Assembly (NCBI GenBank): GCA_030544235.1
Contig: CM060466.1
Location: forward strand, 3,743,092 to 3,807,091
DNA: 64,000 bases
DNA from: Lepturacanthus savala
Taxonomy: Eukaryota > Chordata > Actinopteri > Scombriformes > Trichiuridae
Reading direction: 5' to 3'
The translations under genes were made by a program, and so were the position numbers. Under the pieces are notes generated by a model. It worked only from the letters and a program-made list of their open reading frames with translations. It made no database searches and was not told where the DNA came from. Shown piece after piece: positions 1-11,630 of the stretch (position 1 is its first letter; each line of letters opens with the position of its first letter).

Positions 1-149
1 GCCAACTTATACCAAAAAAACTGTATCCAAGCCTCAACAACAACTGACTTTTATACAGCGAGCTGCTTCCTTTGTGTCTGTCTTATCCTGAGTTTGTCTG
101 CATGTTTTATGCTTCTGTTTTTCCCCCATTTTAACTAATTTATGTTTGT

Positions 150-245
150 TTATTAGGTTTTTTATTGACCTCTTAACGTGCGTGTTTTACTGTGAAGTGT
201 CTGCGAACCAAACCGCCCTCGCGGGACAATAAAGTTTGAATTACA
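150..245 (+). mobile_element. Possible LINE-like 3' tail
   Basis: A short stretch ends in CTCGCGGGACAATAAAG and then TTTGAATTAC. Many fish non-LTR retrotransposons end in a C/G-rich hairpin-like motif followed by AATAAAG and a short A/T tail, and the copy at 33640-33692 has the same architecture. No reverse-transcriptase coding sequence is visible upstream. It could instead be a gene 3' end with a polyadenylation signal, because the window edge hides the left context. Confidence 0.3.
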
Positions 246-1430
246 TTCGGCACCGCTGTGTTTGATCCACAGTACATCTATTTGGAAGATGATCCTCCTG
301 CTGTATGTCTGAATGTCTTAACACATGTTGTTGGACTGCAGTCGCTGCCTTCTTCACATTAGAGCTGTCACAAGATACAAAACTGTGAAGAAGTCGTGAA
401 ATAACTTAAATCCATAAACCACCTCACCTTTGTCCATGTGTTTTTTTTCCATCTATCTATCTATTTATCTTACTTCTTTAACATTTATAGTCATTATATA
501 AGCACAGCTCACCAGTTTTTTCACTAATATGACACCAGTAGCCTAGTTTACAGACAGGACAACATGATTTTTACAGATGGACGTCTCCTGCTGACAGAGA
601 AGACACAGCCTGTTACTCGTCTGTGAACTTTAAATTCACACCGGTTATTACAAATCAAACACTATCTTTTTTTTTTTTCCACATTTGATGTGACAGCCCT
701 ACTCCTCAGTGCCCAGAATTCTTCCAAAGCGAGTCTCCCGTAGAGAAAATTACATTATAACGACATTTTAAATACATAGCAGACACTGAATTAGCAAACA
801 AAGTGCTTTACGCTTGAAGACAAGATAAATAATGCCATTTTAGAGAGTAAACCAGCCTCCATATGAAAAGATACAGGATTAAATATCATGCATGCAACTG
901 ATTGTGAGACACCAGTTCATTTTATCCTCAACAAGATTAATCAGATTTCATGCATAAAATGATATCAGCTGAGTCATTAACAACTATGTTAAGTATTTTG
1001 CATATTTTCCATTTTGTACCCTTTTCGATGCAGAAAATAGCAGTTTAATGGCTTTTATAGCTGCACAAATCTGTAGGATTAAACAAATATATACAAGTCA
1101 GGGTTGAAAATCATAATCTAAATAAAATGACTCTTTCTGGGAGGGTTTGTCTTTGTCTGGAGGAAGAGACGGGAAGTTGATAATAAAGCAAACCTTTTCA
1201 TTTCATTAGGGAAAAAAAGCTGTATGACTAACATGTTAAGTATAAAATGACATTCATAGACTTAAAGGCTTAAATGAGTTAATGCAGGTCTGAGAGTAAA
1301 GATGGGATATTTATGTCTGTGAGTCCTTATTCCTATACATTAACAGCAATATGGAAATTGGCACCTAAACACTGGAGGTATTCCAGATGGAAAGAAGATG
1401 CAATAGTTCATGGTTAATATCTTAAGAACA
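246..1430. other. AT-rich stretch with no recognisable gene
   Basis: No ORF of useful length, no tRNA-like fold and no obvious repeat ends were seen. It holds short homopolymers, such as a T run near 668, and a few ATCT units near 452-470. Confidence 0.5.
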
Positions 1431-2073
1431 TTAACCCATTTAAGCCCACCGGTAACCATAGTTACCAACATCTATACCTATCATTTTATACTCAAAAAAA
1501 AACAAACATCTATTTATTTTTGTTTATTTTTGTGCAAGTTTGCATAGTTGCCAGTCATTTAAAAGAGTCCAGTGTTTTCCATGAAAAGTCACACTTTTAT
1601 TTACCACCATGAGTTGTAGAATAATTAGAAAATATAGATAAGATGCTGATAAGGTTATAAATAATGATTTGTATTTGAAATAATATCTTATTAGAAGGTT
1701 TTCTATCTTCTCTAAGCAGCTAAACTGTTTCCAGCTGTGCTAACATGTTAGCATCAAGGGTTTTCTAATCATCCATTAACCTTCTGATCAATGATCAAAC
1801 ACATTGTTCCATTAGAACACTGGAGTGATAGTTGCTGGAAATGGGCCTCTATACACCTATGTAGATATTGATGCAGCAAAAACCAGACATTTGCAGCTAC
1901 AATAGTCATTTACCACATTAGTGATGTATAGAGCGGATTTATGATGCAGACGATTCAGAAACTAAGAACGTTTTTAGGTTTTTTAGGTCAAGTTTTTCGA
2001 AGTGACACCAGACTTTTTGATCAGAGGTGTATATGCATGAAATTTGAGAATAAAATGGGCTTAAATGGTGAAA
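1431..2073. mobile_element. TTAA-type (piggyBac-like) MITE, interrupted
   Basis: The left end reads TTAACCCATTTAAGCCCACC. The right end, GGGCTTAAATGGTGAA, is close to its reverse complement, giving imperfect terminal inverted repeats of about 16-18 bp. TTAACCC ends are typical of non-autonomous piggyBac-like elements, which duplicate TTAA. The right TTAA is mutated here. No transposase is encoded; most of the interior is a Tc1-type insertion (1551-2024). Confidence 0.5.
1551..2024 (-). mobile_element. Tc1-like MITE family A, copy 1
   Basis: This is homologous in reverse complement to the near-complete copy at 6403-6903. Shared landmarks are the CCATGAAAAGTCACACTTTT block on the left, a central GTTAGCATCAAGGG segment, and GGGCCTCTATACACCTATG. 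The right end, AAGTGACACCAGACTTTTTG, is a mutated form of the terminal TTTGGGGTCA inverted repeat of a well-known teleost Tc1 family. It has no coding capacity, and it lies inside the TTAA-type MITE at 1431-2073, so it inserted later. Confidence 0.7.
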
Positions 2074-3160
2074 TTTACTCTTTCGCGATGTTGAAGAAGA
2101 AGAATCCTTCTCCAGGTCTTTTTATACATTTAAAATTAATACTGTATGAAATGTGTGTTGTATTACTTTGTTATATTTTCTTCTTTATTGATATCGACTT
2201 ACTTGCCAGTATTAATAGCTGCAGGCAGAGAAGCCTGGTGTCTGCTGAATGTGTGTCAGCTCATTTATTAGTGGAGTCTGTTTATCAGCTTTAAGGCTCT
2301 GATGGTATCTATGGGCTGTCTAAGAAGCTGTAAGGAAGGAGAATGAACCCAGGCCTTTATCCAAGAGAAATCTCTGAGAAAAGAAATCTCTATAAATGCA
2401 TCAGTAGGCATTGGTTCCTGTGTATAACTGGGCAGAGTGCCAAGGGCGACCTAAAGGGGAGGCTGGTGCTACCACGGCCCTGATCCTCCACTGCTCTTCA
2501 AGTTCTTCGGAGAAATCTGATACGGATTCAACTTCTCGATTGATTTGTTTCCTGCCTACAAGGCGGCCGGTTTTATTTCAGTGAGAAAAATCGATGCGCA
2601 GAGGCTGATAACTCTAATAATACTTTAAAGCACTAGTGAGGACCTTTAACATTTAAATGAACGTCTGATTCACACAAGTCTTTGCCAGACAAGTTCACGC
2701 GATGCTGTTAAGCCTGTCGACAAAAGAGATGCACGGCTCAGGCAGCTGATGTGACAAAAAATTATGTTTTAATTAAATTCAGAGCCTTTAGCCTTTAAAT
2801 ATACCAGAATCCTTTCAAGAGATGCAGCTCATCCAGTCGTAGTTTTAAAAGAAAAGAAAATTTCCAGACCGATGCTTAAAAATGTCCGCCTGGACTTTTT
2901 TAATAATCCATCTCTGATGATTATTAAATTGGAAAGTCCCAAGTGATATTACCGTAATGAGACTAAATTTGCCGTAAATCGCAACGTCTCAGCTTTCAGA
3001 AACAGTTTGATCTTCGCAGATAGAGCAAACCGGCATGTAATTACAGTAATCCAAGGTGCACATGCGCAAAAGAAAGAGGACAACACATATTAATGAACAT
3101 ATATTTGTAAATATTCAAGATTATAGCCAACGGCTAATTTTCATCCTCGGTTGTTGCATT
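2074..3160. other. No recognisable gene or repeat
   Basis: The sequence is unique-looking and moderately AT-rich. The ORF that enters from 1941 and ends at 2294 starts inside a transposon remnant and has no recognisable domain, so it is not annotated. Confidence 0.45.
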
Positions 3161-3314
3161 AAAAGTACCTAGATACGGCCTAGATGCTTCTGCTTCCGCT
3201 ATACAATAGCCAATCAGAAGCTGCTTTCTTGTTTTGACTGTACTGGAGCTCCAATGGGAAACTGCTCGATTCCTGCTGGTTCATTAAAGTTCTGCATCAT
3301 TGCAGTAGTAGTGT

Positions 3315-3527
3315 AGCCACATGCTAAGCTGTTAGCATCTATTTCCTCACGCTAGCACAGGCTACTGTGGCCAAAACAACAAACTGTAAAAAGAAGTTCA
3401 CAGATGCTGCGTCTTTTCTTCTTTAAGAGGAGAACCACTCTACACACCAGCACTAGTCTTACTCCAAGGAAATCCCAACGCTATCACCTAACAGAACACA
3501 ACCTGGGCCTGAACTCATTCATTTATA
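3315..3527 (+). repeat. Dispersed repeat shared with 28171-28305
   Basis: Two blocks match the second copy in the same order and orientation: GCCACATGCTAAGC, and then AGGAAATCCCAACGCTATC followed by ACCTAACAGAACA. The left part is longer than in the other copy. The family is not identified, and no terminal repeats or coding sequence were seen. Confidence 0.55.
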
Positions 3528-4331
3528 AACAACGCACACACAAACTTGAACAGCTTTGTTATTTTCTCATACCCTCTCCTGTAACCACCTTGTCTAATAC
3601 ATTTTCTACAGGAAATACTGATATATCTTTTATTTTCCAGCTGGAGGAATACAATATGTGGCATGAGTGCGTGACAAAAGACCCAAAAGAGTTATAAAAG
3701 AGTCACACTCAACGCATGAAATTTGAGAGTCCTGGTTTTAAACCAAAAAAATAACCATTGGTGTGGATGGATGGATACTGTTTTTTTTTACCGTTTATCT
3801 GTGAACAGGATTACAGGAAAACTACAGGGCTGATTTTTATATAACTTGGTGATAGGGTGTAGAACTGACCGAGGACAGACCCATTCAATTTTGGGAAGAT
3901 TCCACTTACGAATTGTGGACGATTGCACATTTACATGTCAGATAAAAGACTAAGTGTTTTTTGATGATGTGAAACAATTCATTTTGCAGGGGTTTTGTGA
4001 CGCTATAAGAATTTATCCACTGTTTTCCAGCAGCAGCAGCTTTATTTGGCATAACAGAGTAAATTTATCAGATTAGAATGAAGATTTATCATAGTTTAGG
4101 ACACCATGACTGTCTTTAGAACCCACCACACCTTTAATTAAGGTGCCAAATGATCATCTAATGATGATGGATGCTGGCGTCTCCTTCATCCAGGTCTTGC
4201 CAGATTGAAGCATAACACCAAATGTGCAAACACATTTAGTGTGAGAGCAGAGTCTGAAGAGCATTCATTTTATTTTAACCAAAACTGGTACAAATTTTAT
4301 TTAAATAATCAAAGATACCTTTTAAATTCAC
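3528..4331. other. No recognisable gene
   Basis: AT-rich sequence with a short CAG tract near 4030. The ORF at 3404-3697 overlaps the dispersed repeat and shows no domain. Confidence 0.4.
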
Positions 4332-4668
4332 TGATTTGAATTTGAAATAATATTTCAAGGTCAGTTTTCTAGCTTCTCTAAGCAGCTAAACTGTTTCCAG
4401 CTGTGCTAACATGTTAGCATCAAGGGTTTTCTAATCATCCATTAGCCTTCTGATGCAATGAGCAAACATTGTAGGATTAGAACATTGGAGTGATAGTTGC
4501 TGGAAATGGGCCTCTATACACCTATGTAGATATTGATGCACCAAACACCAGACATTTGCAGCTAAAATAGTCATTTACCACATTAGCAAAGTATAGAGTG
4601 TTAGAGATATAAGTATAGAGAACAGTGCTTTTCTTTTCTTTCATTTCTAAGTGACCCCAAACTTTTCC
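4332..4668 (-). mobile_element. Tc1-like MITE family A, copy 2 (truncated)
   Basis: Same family and orientation as copy 1, sharing TTTGAAATAATAT, the GCTAACATGTTAGCATC core and GGCCTCTATACACCTATG. It ends in CTAAGTGACCCCAAACTTTT, the best-preserved terminal repeat in the window. The opposite end is missing, so the copy is truncated on its left. Confidence 0.7.
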
Positions 4669-5880
4669 GGTGTACCACCCTAAAACTTTCACTGGTCATG
4701 TCTGCGCAACTTTTTATGGAGGCGCCAAAAGTAGAAAGACTAAATAAGAAGCAGGAAAAAAGGAATGCTGTGTAATCCAACTCTGCTGTCCTTGACACCC
4801 TAGACACCCTTAGATCAATCTCTTCAAGGCCATGTCAATAATGAATCATTGATAGGAGGCAGTACGTCAAATTCTGTAGCGTATTTTCATGGCAAATAAT
4901 CCTGTTGGTATGATCCTCACTATCAGCTTTGCCTTATTAGCAACATGTTGTTTTTTTTTTGGTCAGGGGACGGACTTCTACAACATCTGCGTCTGTGTAG
5001 ATAAATAAATAGTGTGAAACAAGTTATTTTCAGAAAAGCCAACAAACAGCAATACAGAGAAAAAAAAAAAAAAGCTTTTACTCTATGACAAATCCAAGCC
5101 AGAGCTGTAAATGGTTGGTGAGTCATGGGCAGGGAGCAAACACTACATGGTGACTCATGGGGCAGAGATCCATCTGTCAAGTCTGTCCATTTTCACCAGT
5201 TTCAAACACACAAACACACGGGGCTGGTGGCTCGTCTCTTTTCGATCTGTTGTGTTGAACAGAATGTTCGAACATGACGAGGAGTTTTTCAGGAACATGA
5301 GGAGATTTCTCTGGTTTGGCACAGCCGGTGCAGCCGGTGCTTGAGTTTTCTTTAGGAGAGCTGTCAGCGATTTAAACAATTGACATCCACGTATAGGAGA
5401 TTTTTAAATGCTAGTTTAACAGGTCCTCGGTTTTGCTGCTTCCAGCTTTCTTGAGAACTGCTCATCCAAAAAACTTCACACTCGACACTGCACTTGCTTG
5501 GGGCCTCAGCAGTACACCTGCCAACTGTGACGTCGGTCGGATGAACAGTTGTTGGGAAAGTTGAACGACAGAACTACATACACATAGACAGACAGAAACT
5601 CCTTCCATTTAGTCAGATGCACTGGATGGAGAGACCCTGGCATGGTGAGACGAGATGATGTAGTGAGTTCTAATTTTAAAACAAGTGATGGCACATTAAT
5701 GCCCTCATTATTCACTTTCAGTCCATTATGTGGCAAATGAATCTGGACACTCCCCTGTTTCCAGGCTGGTTGTATTAAAGACTGAACTCTAAATAGCATC
5801 GAAACAGCATCACACCCCAGTGTCTACAATTGAAGAGGAAGGGTAGAGGAAGGAGCCAAGGAAATGAGGCCAATTTCCCA
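4669..5880. other. Unique sequence, no recognisable gene
   Basis: Several short ORFs overlap on both strands (5111-5379 and 5506-5799) but none has a domain, and ORFs on opposite strands at one place are expected by chance. Poly(A) and poly(T) tracts lie near 4952 and 5060. Confidence 0.4.
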
Positions 5881-6060
5881 GTGTAGCGGCAAAACAGGTT
5901 CCTCACAGAGAGGCCATTAGACTACGGCCTAATAGTAACTTGCACCCACCCACTTCCTGCCAGGTGTCCCCCAAGGGTGCGTTAGTGGACCTCTGATTTT
6001 TCTGTCTGGGTGTCTTCCCCTCTGTCTTTCTGCACTTCATTACATCTAGTCCAACTGTGA
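5881..6060. promoter_or_regulatory. Candidate conserved non-coding block
   Basis: This block is GC-richer than its surroundings, free of simple repeats and not a member of any repeat family seen here. It carries the near-palindrome GGCCATTAGACTACGGCCTA with ATTA/TAAT cores. The call rests on composition only. Confidence 0.2.
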
Positions 6061-6402
6061 CTGCCTGTTTGGCTTTGCATGTCTGTCTGTTCCTAAATAA
6101 GCTCATCGTGGTCCCTTTTTTTAGATTTCATTTTCACTCATTGACCGCCAGCCATGTTCAGAGCGTATCGCTCCATACTGCCAGTTTTTCGGGCATTTTC
6201 TTTAAAGACCCACAGAATATTGAGTTTTTGGGCTACATCAACAGTTAACATATCTAACAAAACTTTAGACTGTCTTCTTTCATCAAAAAAAAAAAGTTTG
6301 TTTCTAGCCTTTGTGAGTGTTTAGAAATCGGCCGTAGAACATAGGGTGGTTTCAGTGAAAACACCTGAACCGTTGCCCCCTACTGGTACAGAAATGCATT
6401 AC

Positions 6403-6903
6403 TGTTCAAATGTTTGGGGTCATTTGAAAATGTGCTTATTTTTTAAAGAAAATCACTGTTTTTTTCAATGAAGATAAGTTCAAGCTAATCAGAAATACAC
6501 TCATACATTGCTAATGTGGTAAATGACTATTCCAGCTGCAAAGGTCTGGTTTTTGCTGCATCAATATCTACATAGGTGTATAGAGGCCCATTTCCAGCAA
6601 CTATCACTCCAGTGTTCTAATGGATCAATGTGTTTGCTCATTGCATCAGAAGGCTAATTCCTTACAAATCCCTTGTGCTATCATGTTAGCACAACTGAAA
6701 ACAGTTTAGCTGCTTAGAGAAGCTAGAAAACTGACCTTCCTTCAACAAAAGCAAAGTTTTAAGGAAAAATATCATTATTTCTAACCTTGTCAATGTCTTG
6801 TGACTATAGTTTCTATTCATTTTACAACTCATGGTGGCAAATAAAAGTGTGATTTTTCATGGAAAACATAAAATTGTCTGGCTGACCCCAAAATTCAATG
6901 AGT
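6403..6903 (+). mobile_element. Tc1-like MITE family A, near-complete copy 3
   Basis: The left end, ACTGTTCAAATGTTTGGGGT, is the terminal repeat of a common teleost Tc1 family. The right end, CATGGAAAACATAAAATTG then TGACCCCAAAATTC, is the mutated inverse. At about 500 bp it lacks the transposase ORF and is non-autonomous. It is opposite in orientation to copies 1 and 2 and provides the reference for them. Confidence 0.75.
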
Positions 6904-7595
6904 AAAAGAGGCTAAATAAACAATATCTCCTACAATGGACTTAACATTGATTCGGATGGATGACTTCAGGCTGCAAAAAAAAAAAAAAAAGAACTGGAAA
7001 TGAGACGCTAAAGAACGGCTACTGTGTAGGAAGAGAGGATGCTTTGGCCAGACAACTGGGGCCACTGAGGGAGGCTCACAGTGTTTCCAGTGGCAGTAAA
7101 AGGCAGCGAGCCTCAGCTGCGAGCACAAAGTGTGCAGGGCAGACTGGAAGTTGAAGAATTTCCGTCCCGGCGTTGAGTGTGAGAGAAAGAGAGAGTCGGC
7201 CTGTCTCTGCCAGCGAGAGCAGCACTCTCTTTTTCCACAAGGGAGAAGTTATGGCGTGATTTGCATGTCATCCAAACCACTCCATTTGGCAGGAAATTGG
7301 TGTATGCGTGTGAGAGCTTCCAGTTAGTGAGATCTACCCCACTGGCTGTGCACACACACACACACACACATATATATACATACACACACATATCAGTCAA
7401 TTTCCCACCTCAACAAGTGTGCCATGGGCAGTGGAAGGAAGACTCGGCAATTCAAAAACCAGCACTTGACATATTTAGCCGCAAAAGTCCAAAACTGCTG
7501 CAGAAACCATGTGCATACCACAGTCAATCAAACGCTAATAATAGCTTTGCCTCGTCTCAAAAATTACAGCCGGGAAGGGGTCATTTTGTGTCAGT
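6904..7595. other. Unique sequence, no recognisable gene
   Basis: Overlapping short ORFs occur on both strands, and several run through the CA repeat at 7350. No domain was recognised. A poly(A) tract lies near 6976. Confidence 0.4.
7350..7392. repeat. Compound (CA)n/(TA)n microsatellite
   Basis: About ten CA units are followed by four TA units and a short second CA run. Confidence 0.95.
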
Positions 7596-7915
7596 CCTGA
7601 TGTCTTTATTTCATATCTGCACGGCTGACCGCTGCGGATAATTGGGACGCTCGCAAGTGCATCCGCGACAACCTCCTCGATTGTATTTTCAACGTCTTGC
7701 CTTGGTCGAGCACGGTGGTCAAGGACGCACTGGTGATAAGGTAAGGAGGGGCAGTAACGTGACAGCGAAATAAAAAAAAAAAAAACGGGGCAGAGATTCC
7801 GGATTCTATTAGCCGCGCTAATACGGCCGCTAATGAGGAGGCATTACAGGGGCCAAAAATAACCTGGCAGGTCAACAGGGCTTCATCCCAGTCCTGCTGT
7901 AAGAATATATGGACT
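7596..7915. promoter_or_regulatory. Candidate conserved non-coding block with TAAT-core cluster
   Basis: A GC- and CpG-richer stretch contains ATTAGCCGCGCTAATACGG followed by CCGCTAATGAGG. That puts three ATTA/TAAT homeodomain cores, flanked by GC, inside about 30 bp. No simple repeat lies here apart from one A run near 7775. Such clusters are typical of developmental enhancers. Conservation was not tested. Confidence 0.3.
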
Positions 7916-8094
7916 GTAACAGAGATCCAGCTCAGCTCTCCCTCTCATGTTCGCCGAGTCTCATTATCGCACAATCACGCCTCGCTAGCTACGAAGCTGC
8001 CTCTGTCTGCCTGGCTGAAAGTCCAGACAGGTGGGAGCGAAAAAAAAAAAAGACTCACACAAACAGAAAAAGAAAGAGAGAAAGAGAGTGAGAC

Positions 8095-8967
8095 TTAACC
8101 CTTTGAACCCTACGAGCCTTTAGGCCTGACTGTCATTTTATGCTTAACATACAAAATTGAGATGTTACTCACACATACAACACACAACTTAGACAAAAGG
8201 TTTGAAGAAAAGAAATTCCTAGTGCTTCCTCTCATGACATTATCATCTTCCTGCTCCTTTTCTACCGAGAACATGAACAGAAAGAGTCATTTTATTTAGA
8301 TTATTTATCATTTTCAACCCTGACATGTATATATCTATTTAATCCTTCAAGTCTCTAGAATAAGAACGAATTGTGTATGGGATACACAGGGTTATTTTTG
8401 CAAGCAACAACTATAATAGTCGTTAAAATGCAAAGAAATTACTACAAAATGGAAATATATAACATGATTATTACAGTACAGGCCAAACGTTTGGACACAC
8501 TCACTGAAGGCATCAAAACTATGAATGAACACATGTTTATGGTGTTATGTACTTAACAAAAGAGGTGAAATAACTGGAAACATGTTTTATATTCTAGTTT
8601 CTTCCCTTTGCTCTGATTGATAAAGCAAGTAATTCCACTAATTAACCCTGATGAAGTACAACTATGAAGTGAAAACCATTTCAGGTGACGTCCTCTTGAA
8701 GCTCAGCAAGAGAATGACACGAGTGTGTAAAGCAGTAATCAGAGCAAAGGGTGAAGAAACTACAATATAAAACATGTTTTCAGTTATTTATCCTCATTTT
8801 GTTAAGTATATAACACCATAAACATGTGTTCATTCATAGTTTTGATGCCTTAGTCATGAAATAGTCATGAAAATAAAGAAAACACACTGAATGAGAAGGT
8901 GTGTCCAGACTGTTTGGCCTGTACTGTACATGAAATCTTTTATTTTAAATGGATTTAAATGGGTTAA
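8095..8967. mobile_element. TTAA-type (piggyBac-like) MITE, interrupted
   Basis: It starts TTAACCCTTTGAACCC and ends GGATTTAAATGGGTTAA, so the ends are imperfect inverted repeats that begin and finish in TTAA. It has no coding capacity. About half its length is the later Tc1-type insertion at 8474-8926. Confidence 0.5.
8474..8926. mobile_element. Tc1-like MITE family B with long inverted repeats and TA duplication
   Basis: The left terminus is CAGTACAGGCCAAACGTTTG, and the right terminus, TGTTTGGCCTGTACTG, is its inverse. The element is flanked by TA on each side (8472-8473 and 8927-8928), the Tc1/mariner target duplication. Roughly 150-180 bp of each arm is inverted relative to the other, for example AACACATGTTTATGGTGTTA on the left against TAACACCATAAACATGTGTT on the right, around a short centre near 8690. 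It is a foldback-like non-autonomous derivative of a known teleost Tc1 family. Confidence 0.85.
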
Positions 8968-8999
8968 AGATAAAGAAGAGCGTTAAAAAAGGCTGCAGA

Positions 9000-9480
9000 T
9001 CAAGGCCGAGGAGGTCGCAGGAAAGTGAGACAAAAGGGGTTCATACTCGTATGAAAAAAGAAGAAAAAAAAAAAAGCCGCAAATCCGGCAAGTCTGGAGC
9101 AGAAGGTAAAAAAGAGGGTAAGTGAGCCGGAGGCCAGGAGAGAGTGAGGGGGTGCGAGAGTTTTGCGGACGACCGTGGCAATGTTTCCCTTTTTCCTCCC
9201 CCTCCTTATTTTCCGTCTGAGTTACACGGTCATTTGGCGGCACCGGCCGAGACCACCGGCGCGTTTCCATTTGGCCGTCTGGTCGTCCGCCTGTTTATCT
9301 GTCCGTCTGTCTGCCGTCTGTCTGTGGACTACAGGTCCTCCACTGTCTTCCTGCTCCTACACTTCCAGTCCTCTTCCTGCCTGTCTTTCATCCAGTCTGG
9401 CTGCTCTGGCCCGCCGACAGTTTCTCACTGTGATCAACTTAAGGAAAGCAGAGCCCTCATTTCCCCTCCACCACAGAGTC
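9000..9480. other. GC- and CpG-richer unique block
   Basis: The base composition differs from the surrounding AT-rich DNA, and CCGTCTG/CTGTCTG-like units recur between 9260 and 9330. Overlapping ORFs occur on three frames without domains. It may be a conserved element or a small CpG-rich patch. No exon signals such as a paired donor and acceptor with coding bias were convincing. Confidence 0.25.
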
Positions 9481-9499
9481 GGGGCTTCTGGGGGGCTGA

Positions 9500-9540
9500 A
9501 CACACACACACACACATGCATGCACGCACACACACACACT
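9500..9540. repeat. Interrupted (CA)n microsatellite
   Basis: Two CA runs are separated by TGCATGCACG. Confidence 0.95.
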
Positions 9541-10598
9541 AAACAGGTCATTTGAAACAGCCTGACACATGAAATGCATATGGAATATATCTGTGCATTT
9601 TTTTCTGTGATTTCCTGAGATGCAAATTGCATGTCTGTGTCCTTCTCTCACTCTTCACTCTTTTTTTTCAGTATTGTTTCTGTCTTCGTCTCTCGTTCTT
9701 CTGAGAAATGCTTTGCTATAAAAAGAAAGATCGTTTTAGACACAGAGTTCACTAGTGTGCACGTGTGTGAGGTTCAGTGGTTTGTTATGCAGTATTTCTA
9801 TTTGAATCTCTCACACGTTGATTTGTTGAGTTTTTCTCTAAATGGTCCTAGTTGAATGTGTCATGTGACAGATGATGATGGTCTGATGTGGATGATGTTG
9901 CTGTAGGATGAACTCCTGACTAACTAGGTCTAGATCATGGGGTTCTGCTTAGCTCTAGAGCTCTAGTCCTAGAAAAGACCCAGACATCAGGCTTCATCCA
10001 TGCTGATATACAGACGGGGGTTAATTAACCAGAGAAACTTGGTTTATTTAAGTCCATTACTGCAGAACAGCTGATGTCTAAGTTGTTAACTAGTACTGGA
10101 TTCATGATAATTAAATTAAATGTCCCATATTCTCCACTTTCCTGTGTTTTATAGTGAATTTTAACATCAACAACCAGATTTGAAGCAGCAAAGATCATCT
10201 CAGTCTAGTTTTCCACTTCTTTTCTCCAGCTTCTTTCTAAGCCTCTCCTCCTCCTCTTTAAATGGCTGTTGGTGGTGACTGTATAGTAGTGACATCACAA
10301 CTTCACGGAAGTCATGACTGCTTGTTTTAAGGCTCAGTTTCTGAATACAGGCTGTGTATGTTTCTCTGTGGATTGAGTGTTTTTTAAACATGGGACAGTA
10401 TTAATACACTCTCTGCTGTCATATATACAGTAAATATAAATCTAGAAGGATTCATTGGAATTAAACTATTAAACAATCTCCTGCCTCCAAAACAGAATCT
10501 ACAGCCATATGTGCAACAGTTGCTCAGCCCACCTGTTACAGTTTCTAACAAAGGAACTAGAGACCAAGGATTTCACTTTGACTTCAAGCACTTGTCGT
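9541..10598. other. No recognisable gene
   Basis: AT-rich, mostly unique sequence. The segment at 10260-10400 (GTGACATCACAACTTCACGG and on through CTCTGTGGATTGAGTG) resembles a teleost dispersed repeat I recall, but no second copy lies in this window. Confidence 0.35.

Positions 10599-10641
<43 letters not shown>
10599..10641 (+). repeat. (CAG)14 trinucleotide repeat
   Basis: An uninterrupted run of 14 CAG units. In one frame it gives polyglutamine within a 61-codon ORF (10509-10694), but nothing else in that ORF supports coding. Confidence 0.95.
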
Positions 10642-10643
<2 letters not shown>

Positions 10644-11630
10644 TTAGACTGGATGGAAGCTAAAAGTCAAAGGATTTCAACACGAATCCTTTGAGAGATG
10701 ATGACAACTGATGTGAGTGTTACAGCTTGATCTCTACATCTAAACCACATGCTGCACCGTTGAAGCCTGTGACACATTATTTCAATGGAAGGTGTTGGGT
10801 TCATTAAATAGACATTAACCCACCTCCAGTTACAGCCAAGTGGAGCAAGGGACGCACGTGTCTGACTTATGATGGAAACTAGTGAGTAAAAGTTGCCATC
10901 CGCTCGGAGCCAGCTCCTCTGTTAATAGTTATGTTTTGGATTTTTCTTTTTTTTCTGGAAAAAAAGGAGGGAGACGGAACACACGTTTCCACACCTGGTA
11001 TTCAACAAGCAAACCTCCAACACTTAAAAACTCCTAATTTAGTTCCCTGCGGTCTCCGTCGCCGTCACACGACACAAGGAGAAGAAACTCAGCCGCTCAT
11101 ATCCAGATAGGAAAAAATGTGAACAGTTAACCATATTAGTTTTATATATATATATATATATATAGGCAAAAAATTCATTCATTAATGTCGAGTGTGAAGG
11201 TAAAAAAGTGGGTTTTCGTGCATGACGTCACCGCAGCGGTCGGACCGGACGCAACACGTTTCACAGCAGCATCTGTGCATTATATTTGGCATCAGGAGCA
11301 GTAGAATGTGACTTCTCGGTTCCACAGAGTTTCTATTCGCCAACACTGAGCTGAGCGGAAAATGAGGGACAGAAAGAGAGAGAGAGAGAGGCATGCGAAC
11401 GGAGAATCTGGCTGGCTGCGTTTTTATTTTATTATTTATTTATTTTTTTTGCTTTTTATAGTGGAAAATAACAAAAGCACCCAAAATCGACCGCAGAGCG
11501 TAACGATTTAAAAAAAAAAAACACTGGAGCTGTGTTGAAGGGTCAAAAATGTAAAAAAAAGACCAGGTCAAAAGTCTTTTTATTAATATTCACTTAAGGG
11601 TCAGTGACAAAACTGTGATGTAACCCTAAA
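10642..11630. other. No recognisable gene
   Basis: Unique sequence with a (TA)11 run at 11143-11164 and a short GA tract near 11376-11390. The minus-strand ORF at 11182-11394 has no domain. Confidence 0.4.

Noticed and set aside
1941..2294. 117-codon ORF
   Set aside because: It starts in a Tc1 MITE terminus and has no recognisable domain.
9144..9632. Overlapping ORFs of 91-132 codons
   Set aside because: They overlap in several frames on both strands, several run into the CA repeat, and none has a domain.
10509..10694. Possible polyglutamine exon
   Set aside because: Only the CAG run is notable; the flanks lack domain, splice and codon-bias support.
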